From Nostoc sp. LEGE 12450 (GTDB taxonomy: Bacteria; Cyanobacteriota; Cyanobacteriia; Cyanobacteriales; Nostocaceae): a stretch of 64,000 nucleotides of DNA. The notes beneath the pieces are model-generated. The model ran no database searches, was not told the origin of the DNA, and worked only from the letters and a program-made list of their open reading frames with translations. This document shows positions 16,879 through 25,867 of this stretch, piece after piece. Position 1 is the first letter of the stretch. Each line of letters begins with the position of its first letter. Both the position numbers and the translations under genes were made by a program. Where the stretch lies: contig NZ_JADEXU010000004.1 of assembly GCF_015206895.1 (NCBI RefSeq), forward strand, positions 37,484-101,483. Direction: 5' to 3'.

Positions 16879-17676
16879 GTGGCACAGGCTTCGTCTTCTT
16901 GGCAGCAATTGATCAACCAGATCCCCAACTGGAACTGGTCGCATCCATTGTTCAAGACAAAAGGAGCTACAAAGCAGCAAACATTTAAGCGTTTCTCTGG
17001 GCCTGGAGGCTTTTTTGGGTTCCTGACAATCGTCGTTGCTATGTTGTTGTGGAACTGGATGCTGCTATTGGCTCTCTTAATGGGCATTGGGGTAATGGTA
17101 TTAGTTTACTCAATGCAGAAGTGGGACTGGCAATTGCACTGGTCTAAGATACGTAAATTCTTAAACAGTTCAAATCGTCGATTAGTCTTAGCAGTCATTA
17201 GTGGCGGTCTTGCTACTGTCAGCACTTATATGGCCGCTGCAATTTGGGTTGACTCTCACAGTTCCTGGATTGCAGCTGGTGCTATTATCCAAGGCGTGGG
17301 AACCCTGTTAACTTTAATTTTATTAGTCTGGCAAATTGTCAACTTCTATGAAAATCGAGAAGAAGACTTCCTCGATCGGTTGTTGGTCAATTTAACAGAC
17401 AAAGATCCATTGAAACGGTTGATTGCCCTACGTCAACTAACTAAATTCATCAGTCGTCAGCGAGTTGATTCTTCAGTGCAGCAAGATGTTGCCGAATGCT
17501 TGCAACTCTTACTCAGTCGAGAGGAAGAAGTTGCGATCCGAGAGGCAGCTTTTAAAAGTTTACAAGCTTGCGATCGCCTCCAGCCGGTCGGAGACCATCG
17601 CCTACAAGTGCTACCCCCTAAAACAGCAGCACCTTTTGTACCCATATCAGCAAAAGTCAAGCATCACGTTTATTAG
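16879..17676 (+). CDS. Membrane protein with C-terminal helical-repeat domain
   Basis: Starting with GTG, this 265-residue protein has four predicted transmembrane helices in two pairs (about 46-80 and 100-152). A soluble alpha-helical tail (about 160-240) follows with HEAT/armadillo-like repeats (DPLKRLIALRQLTKFI, REEEVAIREAAFKSLQAC). It looks like a cyanobacterium-specific membrane scaffold. It converges on ftsE and shares a hairpin with it. No function is known to me. Confidence 0.8.
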   Translation: MAQASSSWQQLINQIPNWNWSHPLFKTKGATKQQTFKRFSGPGGFFGFLTIVVAMLLWNWMLLLALLMGIGVMVLVYSMQKWDWQLHWSKIRKFLNSSNRRLVLAVISGGLATVSTYMAAAIWVDSHSSWIAAGAIIQGVGTLLTLILLVWQIVNFYENREEDFLDRLLVNLTDKDPLKRLIALRQLTKFISRQRVDSSVQQDVAECLQLLLSREEEVAIREAAFKSLQACDRLQPVGDHRLQVLPPKTAAPFVPISAKVKHHVY

Positions 17677-17728
17677 TTATTTGTCATTTGTCCTTTGTCC
17701 TTTGCAAATGACTAATGACAAATAACTA
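17674..17728. terminator. Shared hairpin containing both stop codons of convergent genes
   Basis: TAGTTATTTGTCATT (17674-17688) pairs perfectly with AATGACAAATAACTA (17714-17728). The left arm begins with the TAG of the membrane-protein gene and the right arm ends with the TAG of ftsE read on the minus strand. It probably serves as bidirectional 3' end. Confidence 0.65.
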
Positions 17729-18472
17729 TTTTCGAGACAACTGTCCATTAATAACTTGCACTACCGGATGATTGCACCGCCGTACCAATTGTTCATCATG
17801 GGTGGTAACAATTACCGTAGCTCCAAAGGAATTTAACTTCTGGAGAATCTGGATTACTTGCCAGGAATTATCAGGATCGAGATTCCCAGTAGGCTCGTCT
17901 GCTAACAGTAGTGGTGGTGTACCAACGATCGCACGAGCAATACTAACCCGTTGTTGCTCTCCCCCAGATAGTTGATCTGGGAAGCAATCAGCTTTACTCA
18001 GCAAACCTACCAGCTTTAAAGTTGGTTCTAAACGTCGTTGAATTTCTTTACGGGTATACCCTTGAGCTTGCAGCACAAAAGTCACATTTTCTGCTACTGT
18101 TCGTTGGCTAATCAGTTTGTAGTCTTGAAACACAATACCAATCCGTCGCCGAAATAATGACAAGCGATCGCCCCGTAAACCCGCTATATTACACTCATCA
18201 ACAATTACTTCTCCCTCTGTAGGCAACTCCTGGCCATACAACAGTTTCAAGAGCGTTGATTTACCAGAACCGCTTGGCCCGGTGATAAACAGAAATTCTC
18301 CCTTTTTTACCTCAAGGTTCGCATTCAACAAGGCGTGAGTGCCATTAGCATAAGTCTTGCTTACAGATTGCAATGTCACCTTTGCAGTAGTATTACTACC
18401 ATGCTGTTGAGTTGCAGAGTCCTCTCTCTGAACGGATTTATCTGTTTTAACTTGAGTTGTTAATACTGGCAT
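17726..18472 (-). CDS. ftsE: FtsE-type ABC transporter ATP-binding protein
   Basis: An ABC ATPase with Walker A (GPSGSGKST), Q-loop (VFQDYKLI), signature [14 protein letters not shown], Walker B ([13 protein letters not shown]) and H-loop (TTHD). The FtsE hallmarks [13 protein letters not shown] and TVAENV are present. In other bacteria FtsE pairs with the FtsX permease to control peptidoglycan hydrolysis at division; no ftsX lies next to it here. MPVLTTQVK at 18472 is taken as start rather than 18505, since the upstream codons lack family similarity. The first 40 residues are a hydrophilic extension. Confidence 0.85.
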   Translation of the reverse strand: MPVLTTQVKTDKSVQREDSATQQHGSNTTAKVTLQSVSKTYANGTHALLNANLEVKKGEFLFITGPSGSGKSTLLKLLYGQELPTEGEVIVDECNIAGLRGDRLSLFRRRIGIVFQDYKLISQRTVAENVTFVLQAQGYTRKEIQRRLEPTLKLVGLLSKADCFPDQLSGGEQQRVSIARAIVGTPPLLLADEPTGNLDPDNSWQVIQILQKLNSFGATVIVTTHDEQLVRRCNHPVVQVINGQLSRK

Positions 18473-18544
18473 TGTTAAATTTTCCTCATAACCACAACTA
18501 AACAATTTGCCGACTTAGATGTGACATTGCCTATCAAAATAAGG

Positions 18545-18567
18545 ATTCCCAGGTTTTGCCTGGGAAT
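18545..18567 (-). terminator. Hairpin between the glycosyltransferase gene and ftsE
   Basis: ATTCCCAGG (18545-18553) and CCTGGGAAT (18559-18567) form a 9-bp stem with a 5-nt loop, followed on the minus strand by a T-rich stretch. A likely terminator for the gene at 18764-19519. Confidence 0.55.
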
Positions 18568-18763
18568 TTAAAATTCAACAAAGAAAATTTAAAATTTTTT
18601 GAAGACTTCAGTATTAACTAAGTAATAATACAGAGTGAACGCCCCGCTACTGCTAGCAAAACTCTTAACCAAGTAAGTTTTTAGAAAGAAACAAAGTTAT
18701 GCAAAGTCCTTACTAATGACCAATGACAGTCCTTGCCACTTAGCTTTAATTGCGCCAACCTAC

Positions 18764-19519
18764 TTAACTAATTGCATCTTTCGCTGTCAAACGATAAACA
18801 AAAGCCTTTACAGCAAAGGCTGGCAAAGCCAACATTCGCCGCCAACGCCAAGGTTCTTGATACAGCCGATACAACCATTCCAAATTATTATTTGCTAACC
18901 AGGCGGGAGCGCGGGTTTTAGTTCCCGACCAAATATCAAAACTACCACCAACGCCAATCCAAATTGCTTGAGGACACAAATGGCGGTTTTCGGCAATCCA
19001 TAACTCTTGACGTGGCACTCCCAAACCGACAAAAATCACTTGTGGCTGCAATTGAACAAGAGTTTGTTGCAATTGCGCTTCTTCTTCTGGGGAATGGTAG
19101 CCTGAGTGAGTGCCTACTATATTCAAATCTGGAATTTGCTGCTGCCAAAAATCTGCCGCAGTTGAGGCCACCCCAGGCGCTGCTCCATAAAAAAACACCT
19201 TTGCCCCTGTCTTCTGTTGTCCAAGTTCTTGCAAAAGTTTTTCTGCTAATTCAATTCCTGGAAAACGCTGCACTTTTTGCCATAATAATAACCGTAAATA
19301 CAGAACAACCCCCGCCCCATCTGGAATAACTAGTTCAGCATTTTTAATTATCTGAGCGAGAGATTCATTCTGCTCTGCCTGCATAGTCATTTCTGCATTG
19401 AGCGTTACTACATGAATTCCTCTGCCTTTTTCTAGGCTTTCTAACAACCAGCCTGGATAGTTGGCCATCACATGAACTGGTATTCCCAATACTGAAAATG
19501 CTTGATTGCCTTTAGACAT
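18764..19519 (-). CDS. WecG/TagA/CpsF family glycosyltransferase
   Basis: The 251-residue protein carries the family landmarks: VTLNAEM near residue 40, the catalytic-region IPDGAGVV, VIFVGLGVPRQELW and the C-terminal EWLYRLYQEPWRWRR. Members transfer N-acetylmannosamine-type sugars to lipid-linked acceptors in wall teichoic acid, enterobacterial common antigen or capsule synthesis. In cyanobacteria the probable role is exopolysaccharide or lipopolysaccharide assembly. It stands alone, with the terminator-like hairpin downstream. Confidence 0.92.
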   Translation of the reverse strand: MSKGNQAFSVLGIPVHVMANYPGWLLESLEKGRGIHVVTLNAEMTMQAEQNESLAQIIKNAELVIPDGAGVVLYLRLLLWQKVQRFPGIELAEKLLQELGQQKTGAKVFFYGAAPGVASTAADFWQQQIPDLNIVGTHSGYHSPEEEAQLQQTLVQLQPQVIFVGLGVPRQELWIAENRHLCPQAIWIGVGGSFDIWSGTKTRAPAWLANNNLEWLYRLYQEPWRWRRMLALPAFAVKAFVYRLTAKDAIS

Positions 19520-19635
19520 AGCCTATTCTTAAGTAACCCTCACGCCAAATTTACTTGAATGTTAAGTTTATCAAATTTTTTTATATTAGAACTTAGCCAG
19601 GAAAGATGCCCAGTGCCTTGCAACAATAGAAAGCT

Positions 19636-19845
19636 TGACATACTCCCCATTTTAAAAATTGACTCTACAAGCCTGCGATTTTGAAAGTGGGGATTTCTCA
19701 GAGCGCTTGTACTTGGGCTGAATCAGTGCAAACTTTATTGTTAAAGTGTAATATTAACCCAGTATAAAAAAGCTCAACTCGCAACTCTGGTTCCGGGAAC
19801 AGAAGCTCCCACTATACTGCTTACAGTTAGTGTGGGAGTATGTCA
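19636..19845. mobile_element. IS200/IS605-type remnant without transposase
   Basis: The 210-bp segment is bounded by TGACATACTCCC (19636-19647) and its exact complement GGGAGTATGTCA (19834-19845). Both ends carry subterminal hairpins (TCCCCATTTT with AAAGTGGGGA; CTCCCACTA with TAGTGTGGGAG), as IS200/IS605 ends do. No TnpA or TnpB is encoded. It fills most of the spacer before the response-regulator gene. Confidence 0.6.
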
Positions 19846-19893
19846 CGAAACTCGACTTTATGGTTAAGGTAGTGTAACGGGCTGAAGTTGGCT

Positions 19894-20613
19894 ATGAGTA
19901 AAATTCGTATTGCTTTAATTGAAGATCATGACCTCACTCGCGTGGGTATTCGGACAGCGCTCATCCAAAAGGATGAAATTGAAGTTGTAGGTGAAGCTGC
20001 CAATGCTGCCGAGGGGTTAAAAATGTTAAAAATGGTACAACCTGATATTGCGATCGTAGATATTGGTTTACCAGATAAAGATGGTATTGAACTAACACGG
20101 GAGGTAAAATCTACTGCAAATGGGCAGCAGCTAGCCACAAAGGTGTTAATTTTGACGCTGCGGGATAACAAAGAAGCTGTGTTGGCAGCTTTTGCTGCTG
20201 GTGCAGACTCTTACTGTATGAAAGATATCAAATTTGATAATTTGCTGGAAGCAGTGAGAGTAACTTACAATGGCAACGCCTGGATCGATCCAGCGATCGC
20301 TCGAATTGTATTACAACAAGCACAACAAAATCCTCAAAAGTTGGAATCGGCTTTTGTAGATGCCAAGACTATTGCCTCTAACCCTGATTATGTCGAGAAT
20401 CTGGAAGGAATTCAACCTTACACCCTGACAGAACGGGAATTAGAAGTGCTACAGTTGATTGTCGAAGGTTGTAGTAATGCACTAATTGCGGAAAGACTTT
20501 ACATCACTGTTGGGACTGTTAAAACTCACGTTCGCAATATTTTGAATAAGCTATGTGCCGATGACCGTACCCAAGCAGCAGTCCGCGCCCTGCGTTCTGG
20601 TTTAGTTGGGTAA
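19894..20613 (+). CDS. NarL/FixJ-family response regulator
   Basis: An N-terminal receiver domain (MSKIRIALIEDHDLTRVG) carries the phospho-acceptor Asp in AIVDIGLPDKDG and the conserved Lys in YCMKDI. A linker leads to a LuxR-type helix-turn-helix (LTERELEVLQLIVEGCSNALIA to VGTVKTHVRNILNKLCA). It is a DNA-binding transcription factor switched by a histidine kinase not found nearby. The ATG at 19894 replaces a TTG at 19888. It is followed after 164 bp by the phosphatase/anti-sigma pair on the same strand, suggesting a common signalling role. Confidence 0.93.
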   Translation: MSKIRIALIEDHDLTRVGIRTALIQKDEIEVVGEAANAAEGLKMLKMVQPDIAIVDIGLPDKDGIELTREVKSTANGQQLATKVLILTLRDNKEAVLAAFAAGADSYCMKDIKFDNLLEAVRVTYNGNAWIDPAIARIVLQQAQQNPQKLESAFVDAKTIASNPDYVENLEGIQPYTLTERELEVLQLIVEGCSNALIAERLYITVGTVKTHVRNILNKLCADDRTQAAVRALRSGLVG

Positions 20614-20777
20614 AGGTATTTTTAATGTGGAGCAATTGAGAACGATCAAGGGAAACTCATAACTTTGAGAAAGTGATATTTTCAAAGTGAATAGCTTCTC
20701 TGATTTTCTGTGATTTTTTATGTGGGATAAACATCACACTATATCGCCATTCAAACATCTCAAAAGTAAAGTCAAAT

Positions 20778-22451
20778 ATGGCTGAGACAGGGGTCGAAAA
20801 ACTTAAGCTCATGGTGGTAGATGATGAGCCAGACAACCTAGATTTACTCTACCGCACTTTTAGACGAGATTTTCAAGTATATAAAGCCAATCATGCCTTT
20901 GGCGCTCTGGAAATCTTGGATCAATTTGGCGAAATGGCGGTGATTATTTCTGACCAAAGAATGCCAGAAATGAATGGAACCGAATTTTTTAGTCGGACAG
21001 TAGAGCGCTTTCCTGACACGATCCGGATTTTGTTAACTGGTTTTACTGATGTCGAAGATTTAGTGGATGCCATTAACTCTGGTCAGGTATTCAAGTATAT
21101 TACCAAACCGTGGAATCCAGATAAACTCAGAGCATTAGTTGAGCAAGCAACTGATACATATCGTGTAGTCAAGAAGCGCACCCAAGAGTTGCGTCGGGCC
21201 CTACGGCGAGAATCTTTGTTTAATGCCGTAACAACCGCAATTCGTGAGTCTTTAGACTACGATAGTATGCTGCAAAAAATTGTCGCAACCATTGGACAAA
21301 CATTTGACGCTAGCAGTTGCTTGCTCAGACCAGTAGAGGGCGATCGCCTGATCCAAGATGAGTTTTCATACTACGATCCTAAATCCAATGTATTAGATTG
21401 CTTCTTCGACCCCAGTATTTTAATTGAAAAAGTGCTGGAAACTCGTCATTATCAACTTACTCAAGAAATATACGAGGGCAACCCCTGTCACCATTTGGTT
21501 GTGCCACTTAGCTACCAGCAGCATTTGTTGGCTGTGCTGGCCCTCCACCAATGGGGACGCGATCGCCCCTGGCAAGACGAAGACATCCAACTAATTGCAG
21601 GTGTTGCCGAACAAGCAGCCTTAGCTCTCTCTCAAGCAAAACTCTACCAGCGTCTCCAAGAAAAGCAACAGCAGATTCATAATGAGTTGGAGGTGGCTCG
21701 GCAAATTCAATACAACTTGCTACGCCAAAGTTTACCTGATATCAAAGGTGTAAAAGTGCAAGCCTGCTGCTACCCGGCGCGGGAAGTAGGAGGCGATTTC
21801 TTTGAAGTGTTTGTTCATCCCAAAGGGGACTTGTGGTTGGCAGTAGGTGATGTCTCTGGTAAGGGTGTCCCAGCTGCTTTATTTATGGCTAGTATTATTT
21901 CAGTTTTGCGCCGGGAATTATCTCAAGAAACACCAGCCGAGCCAAATGTGGTTATGCAGAACCTCAATCATGCTCTGAGTGAAGATTTAATTAGCAACAA
22001 TTATTTCATCACTCTTGTGTTAGCTTGTTATACCCCTAGTACTAAGGAACTAGTCTACACGAATGCCGGTCATATTTATCCACTGTTATGGTCACGCCAA
22101 GATGCTTTGGGCGACAATCCTAATTACCTGAAAGTCCGCAGCGTTCCTTTGGGAATCTTACCCAAGTGGCAGGCACAGTCTGGTCGTTTGGTTCTCGCTA
22201 CTGGAGACACATTGTTACTCGCCAGTGATGGTATTACAGAAGCAACGATCTCAAATGATTCTGATTTAACAGTAAAAAACGGGTCTAGTGCTGAGGCAGT
22301 AAACCGTTCGATGCTGAACCAAGATGGTCTTTGGCAACTGTTACAACAAGAGGAACAACCACTTTCTCTCAACCATTTACTAGCTCGTATCCAGGCAGAT
22401 AACCACGTTCAAGAAGACGATCAAACTATACTTTCACTGGAGATTTTATAA
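20778..22451 (+). CDS. Receiver-GAF-PP2C (SpoIIE-type) phosphatase
   Basis: Three domains in order: receiver (about 9-125, phospho-acceptor in IISDQRMPEMNG, Lys in ITKPW), GAF (about 150-290), and PP2C/SpoIIE serine phosphatase (about 315-556; metal-binding GGDFFEVF and VGDVSGKG, and ASDGITEA). It most resembles RsbU/RsbP-like proteins that dephosphorylate an anti-sigma antagonist. The next gene, an RsbW-like ATPase, starts directly after its stop, so they are a functional pair. The GAF has no bilin-type Cys motif. The substrate antagonist (STAS protein) is not encoded nearby. Confidence 0.93.
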   Translation: MAETGVEKLKLMVVDDEPDNLDLLYRTFRRDFQVYKANHAFGALEILDQFGEMAVIISDQRMPEMNGTEFFSRTVERFPDTIRILLTGFTDVEDLVDAINSGQVFKYITKPWNPDKLRALVEQATDTYRVVKKRTQELRRALRRESLFNAVTTAIRESLDYDSMLQKIVATIGQTFDASSCLLRPVEGDRLIQDEFSYYDPKSNVLDCFFDPSILIEKVLETRHYQLTQEIYEGNPCHHLVVPLSYQQHLLAVLALHQWGRDRPWQDEDIQLIAGVAEQAALALSQAKLYQRLQEKQQQIHNELEVARQIQYNLLRQSLPDIKGVKVQACCYPAREVGGDFFEVFVHPKGDLWLAVGDVSGKGVPAALFMASIISVLRRELSQETPAEPNVVMQNLNHALSEDLISNNYFITLVLACYTPSTKELVYTNAGHIYPLLWSRQDALGDNPNYLKVRSVPLGILPKWQAQSGRLVLATGDTLLLASDGITEATISNDSDLTVKNGSSAEAVNRSMLNQDGLWQLLQQEEQPLSLNHLLARIQADNHVQEDDQTILSLEIL

Positions 22452-22454
22452 GTG

Positions 22455-22880
22455 ATGAAAAGTGAGCTTCATGTACCAAGTGACTTGAATTTTCTGAATA
22501 TTGTCGAAAACTGGTTACTGGGATGTTTGAAAATTCAGCTAGGAGAATCTGTGGATTGGTCACGGCAATCAAGTCGTTTGAGATTGGCTTTGGTAGAAGC
22601 TTACTCAAATGCAGTCCGTCATGCCCACAAGGACAAACCAAATTTACCAATTTTACTGCGTTTGGAAGTCAAAGACCGGGATCTGGCCTTAGAAGTTTGG
22701 GACTACGGCGAAGGCTTTGATATGTCTAACTACTACGCTCCCAACCCTCTGGAAAAACAAGAAGGTGGTTATGGTTGGCTGATTATGAATCGTCTGATGG
22801 ATAAAGTAGACTATGAGTTGCAGATTGATGGTGCAAACTGTCTCAAATTACAAGCTACTTTACCCGAATTAGTCAAATAG
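22455..22880 (+). CDS. RsbW/SpoIIAB-like ATP-binding protein
   Basis: About 141 residues form a single GHKL ATPase domain: N box ALVEAYSNAVRHAH, G1 WDYGEGFD and G2 EGGYGWLIMNRLMD. This is the size and layout of anti-sigma serine kinases. A GTG at 22452 touches the TAA of the phosphatase gene and the ATG follows at 22455, so the two are translationally coupled. Phosphatase and kinase would set the phosphorylation state of an antagonist elsewhere (partner switching). Confidence 0.88.
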   Translation: MKSELHVPSDLNFLNIVENWLLGCLKIQLGESVDWSRQSSRLRLALVEAYSNAVRHAHKDKPNLPILLRLEVKDRDLALEVWDYGEGFDMSNYYAPNPLEKQEGGYGWLIMNRLMDKVDYELQIDGANCLKLQATLPELVK

Positions 22881-22964
22881 ACAAAAGTTATTTATAGGAA
22901 TTTTTGATGCCTAGATTTTGTTTTGGGTAATATCAAACATTTCCTCAATAATTATACTTATTTA

Positions 22965-23396
22965 CTACTTTTCACGGCGTAAAGAAAGTAACTCTTGGGG
23001 AGAAGCTAAAAGTTTTATTCTAGTATAGAAAATTTGCCGTTGTTGGTTGAGGATAAATAGCCACAAGACATTCACACTACACCAGGAAGTTTGGGCTTTG
23101 CCTGCTACCTGAATTTGAATCTCACCGGTTTCTAAAGTCTCGGCGATTGCCGTGTTGGGGTAAGCTTTAACGTTTTGGCCTTCTTGTTTTAAGTAGGCTG
23201 CGATCGCATCTGTCCCCACAATATCAGATTCAAAGGGTGGACGCATCACACCATCTACCGCAAATAAGGCAGCAGTTGCCTCAAATTCTCCGGCATTTAA
23301 GGTTTGAAAATAACGCAGTACGCTTGTTTCTGTAATTCCCTCAATCTGGAATTCTTCTTTCAACTGTGCTGGGGATATAAATTCAGCAGAAGTCAT
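22965..23396 (-). CDS. OCP C-terminal-domain homologue (CTDH)
   Basis: The 143-residue protein is one NTF2-like domain homologous to the OCP C-terminal half: TETSVLRYFQTLNAGEFEAT, MRPPFESDIVGTDAI and IKLLASPQELLSLRR. Tyr29 and Trp112 correspond to the carotenoid keto-group contacts Y201/W288 of Synechocystis OCP. Cys106 (TSWCSVNV) sits where CTDHs carry a redox cysteine that can form a dimer disulphide. CTDHs carry ketocarotenoid and pass it to helical carotenoid proteins. The HCP gene lies 2.7 kb away on the other strand. Confidence 0.94.
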   Translation of the reverse strand: MTSAEFISPAQLKEEFQIEGITETSVLRYFQTLNAGEFEATAALFAVDGVMRPPFESDIVGTDAIAAYLKQEGQNVKAYPNTAIAETLETGEIQIQVAGKAQTSWCSVNVLWLFILNQQRQIFYTRIKLLASPQELLSLRREK

Positions 23397-23561
23397 AAAA
23401 TTCTCTGTATTATGCTAACTAAATATTCATTTCAATACAAAAATCGCTCAAAAGAAAGCTGCTTTTGAGATAGATTGCTACATATTGCTAAATCTTCCTC
23501 ACGATGGAAGTTGAGATGTTGCAATGGAATGTCTCTACATTGGTGTTGCAAAAATTGAAGA

Positions 23562-23660
23562 AGGCAGGAGGCAGGAGGCAGGAGGCAGAGGGCAGGAGGC
23601 AGAAGGCAGGAGGCAGAAGGCAGGAGGCAGAAGGAATACTACCCTCTTGCCTTCTGCCTT
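23562..23660. repeat. Heptameric GGCAGGA/GGCAGAA array with inverted tail
   Basis: About ten consecutive 7-bp units (GGCAGGA, GGCAGAG, GGCAGAA) run to 23635. They are followed by CCCTCTTGCCTTCTGCC in the opposite sense, so the array can fold back. Heptameric arrays of this kind are typical of Nostoc-type genomes. A shorter array lies at 63825-63855. Confidence 0.85.
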
Positions 23661-23767
23661 TCTCGATAAAATTGATACGTAGGGAAGGTAACAAATATTC
23701 ATCAAAGGTATTGACTAGGTAATGTACAATTTATTTGCCTTTATTTAGGCAAAATCCAAATAAAAAA

Positions 23768-25375
23768 ATGAGTCAGTATTCTGTAACAAGCAGTAGTGTG
23801 GTGAAAGAAAAAGCCAGCGAGTTGGGCTTTCACAAAGTTGGAATTGCTGCTGTAGATAGCATAGATGCCACAGAAGCGCAGAGGTTACAAGCATGGATTG
23901 AACTGGGTTATCACGCCGATATGGAGTGGATGGCTAACCCAAAACGTCAAGATATCCGCTTAGTGATGCCAGAAGCGCGATCGCTAGTATGTGTGGCACT
24001 GAATTACTACACACCACATCAACGTCCCGTTCGCGGAGCGTCTCCGTCAGGAGAAGGCGAGGAATATGCCAAAATTTCCCGTTATGGTTGGGGAAGAGAT
24101 TATCACAAGGTAATGCATAAAAAACTCAAGCAGCTATCTACATGGCTAGAATCACTAGATGAAAGTGTAAGAGTTCGTTATTATGCAGACACTGGCCCAG
24201 TGCAAGATAAAGTATTGGCTCAACTTGCCGGAATTGGTTGGATTGCCAAGAATGGTAATGTGATTACACGGGAATATGGCTCTTGGGTATTTTTGGGAGA
24301 AGTATTGACCAATTTGGAGCTAGAGAGCGATCGCCCACATACAGAACACTGCGGTAGCTGTACTCGTTGTCTTCAGGCTTGTCCTACAGGTGCAATTACT
24401 CAGCCATTTGTTGTGGATGCTAATCGCTGCATCGCTTATCATACAATTGAAAATCGGGACGAAAAACTGCCAGAGACAATCACACCCCATTTACAAGGCT
24501 GGGTTGCTGGTTGTGATATTTGCCAAGATGTTTGTCCTTGGAATCAACGTTTTGCCAGTACAACTGATATTCCAGAGTTTCAACCTTATCCTGGGAATAT
24601 TGCTCCCAAACTGCTAGAATTAGCCCAAATCTCAGATCAGGAGTGGGATAAACGATTTCGAGCATCTGCCTTGCGGCGGATTAAGCCAGAAATGTTACGA
24701 CGCAACGCCCTAGCTAATCTTGACGCATCCAGGCAAATAATGACCCCGAAAGTAATTATTTTTGATTTTGATGGCACAATTGCTGATACAGTAGATGCCC
24801 TTGTAAGTATTGCCAATCGTCTAGCTGTAGACTTTGGTTATAGACACATCAGTCCAGAGCAATTAGCCCTCCTTAAAAACTTAACATCTAGGGAAATTAT
24901 TAAGTACTCAGGAGTTTCTCTATTTAAAATACCTTTTTTAGTTAAAAAAGTTAAAGGAGAATTAAAAGACAAAATTCCTGAATTAAAACCAATTCCGGGA
25001 ATTAAAGAAGCATTAATAGAACTGCAAAATCAAGGATATAAACTGGGTATTATCACTTCTAATTCTAAAGATAACGTTACCCAATTTCTCACAATCAATA
25101 ATTTAAATCACCTGTTTGATTTTATCTACTCAGGAATTACAATTTTTGGTAAAACAACCATAATCAATAATGTATTGAGGCAAAAGCAACTCAAGCCCCA
25201 AGAAGTTATTTATGTCGGTGATGAAACCAGAGATATAGAAGCATCAAAGAAAGCAAATATCCAAGTAATTGCAGTAGCTTGGGGCTTTAATTCATCGGAA
25301 GTACTAGCTAAACAAAATCCAGATTATTTGATTCACCAACCTAGTGAACTGCTAGAAGTGATGAATGGTTATTAA
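23768..25375 (+). CDS. queG: Epoxyqueuosine reductase fused to a HAD hydrolase
   Basis: The first 324 residues (from ATG 23768) are QueG: a cobalamin-dependent enzyme reducing epoxyqueuosine to queuosine in tRNA. Its two 4Fe-4S motifs are visible (CGSCTRCLQACPTGAI and CDICQDVCPW). From Met at 24740 a complete HAD phosphatase follows with FDFDGTIADT, ITSNSKDN and YVGDETRDIEA. The joint has almost no linker, and MTPKVIIFDFDGT looks like a native start. This suggests recent fusion of two neighbouring genes. About 13 residues (PVRGASPSGEGEE, near 24022-24063) derive from a dispersed repeat inserted in the QueG part. Confidence 0.9.
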   Translation: MSQYSVTSSSVVKEKASELGFHKVGIAAVDSIDATEAQRLQAWIELGYHADMEWMANPKRQDIRLVMPEARSLVCVALNYYTPHQRPVRGASPSGEGEEYAKISRYGWGRDYHKVMHKKLKQLSTWLESLDESVRVRYYADTGPVQDKVLAQLAGIGWIAKNGNVITREYGSWVFLGEVLTNLELESDRPHTEHCGSCTRCLQACPTGAITQPFVVDANRCIAYHTIENRDEKLPETITPHLQGWVAGCDICQDVCPWNQRFASTTDIPEFQPYPGNIAPKLLELAQISDQEWDKRFRASALRRIKPEMLRRNALANLDASRQIMTPKVIIFDFDGTIADTVDALVSIANRLAVDFGYRHISPEQLALLKNLTSREIIKYSGVSLFKIPFLVKKVKGELKDKIPELKPIPGIKEALIELQNQGYKLGIITSNSKDNVTQFLTINNLNHLFDFIYSGITIFGKTTIINNVLRQKQLKPQEVIYVGDETRDIEASKKANIQVIAVAWGFNSSEVLAKQNPDYLIHQPSELLEVMNGY

Positions 25376-25422
25376 TTATATAGATATCTCCATAAATTAA
25401 ATATGCTTTATCCATAACCATT

Positions 25423-25460
25423 GTAGAGACCTAGCATTGCTAGGTCTCTACGTTCTTTTT
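25423..25460 (+). terminator. Intrinsic terminator after queG-HAD
   Basis: The stem GTAGAGACCTAGC (25423-25435) and GCTAGGTCTCTAC (25439-25451), with a 3-nt loop, is followed by a T-rich tract. This is a strong rightward terminator. Confidence 0.8.
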
Positions 25461-25492
25461 CACCAGATGTCTAAATATTGGATTAGGAAAAA

Positions 25493-25867
25493 TTACTTTT
25501 TCGGTTGACCCTTTTCCAAAGCTTTTTGTACTAGTTCATCACTGACATTAGCCACACCTTCAGTTCTAGAATTCCCAACTTCCTTTGCTAACTCTGCATA
25601 ATCATCAGGATTACCAGTTGACTGCGCTTCAATTTTTGTTTCTTGTGGCTTAGAGGTTTGATATTTAGGTGCTGTGGCTGCTTCAGCGGCTGCTGCACCT
25701 TCACCAGTGCGATCAACTTCACTCACGCTAAATTGTTGTGCAGCTGCATAGTCAGCATCAAAATCAACTTTTGGCGCTTTTTCTTCACCACTAGCGATGT
25801 TTTCGGCAGCTAATTGAGCATCATGGGTGGGAGCTTCATTAACATTGGGCTTTATTTCATCAGGCAT
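25493..25867 (-). CDS. Hydrophilic, probably disordered protein of unknown function
   Basis: From ATG 25867 (MPDEIKPNVNEAPTHD) it has 124 residues, very rich in Ala, Glu, Lys and Pro, with no hydrophobic core, signal or motif. Longer in-frame codons to 25939 lie in the 5' region and are unlikely to be translated. It is divergent from the HCP gene. It could be stress-related, like other small hydrophilic proteins, but that is only a guess. Confidence 0.7.
   Translation of the reverse strand: MPDEIKPNVNEAPTHDAQLAAENIASGEEKAPKVDFDADYAAAQQFSVSEVDRTGEGAAAAEAATAPKYQTSKPQETKIEAQSTGNPDDYAELAKEVGNSRTEGVANVSDELVQKALEKGQPKK

Noticed and set aside
21480..21600. Bilin-binding GAF in the receiver-GAF-PP2C protein because of an NPCHH sequence
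   Set aside because: The Cys-His is in a short, different context (NPCHHLVVPLSY) without the other cyanobacteriochrome landmarks.
23562..23660. CRISPR-like array
   Set aside because: The units are 7 bp, directly contiguous and without unique spacers: a heptameric short tandem repeat.
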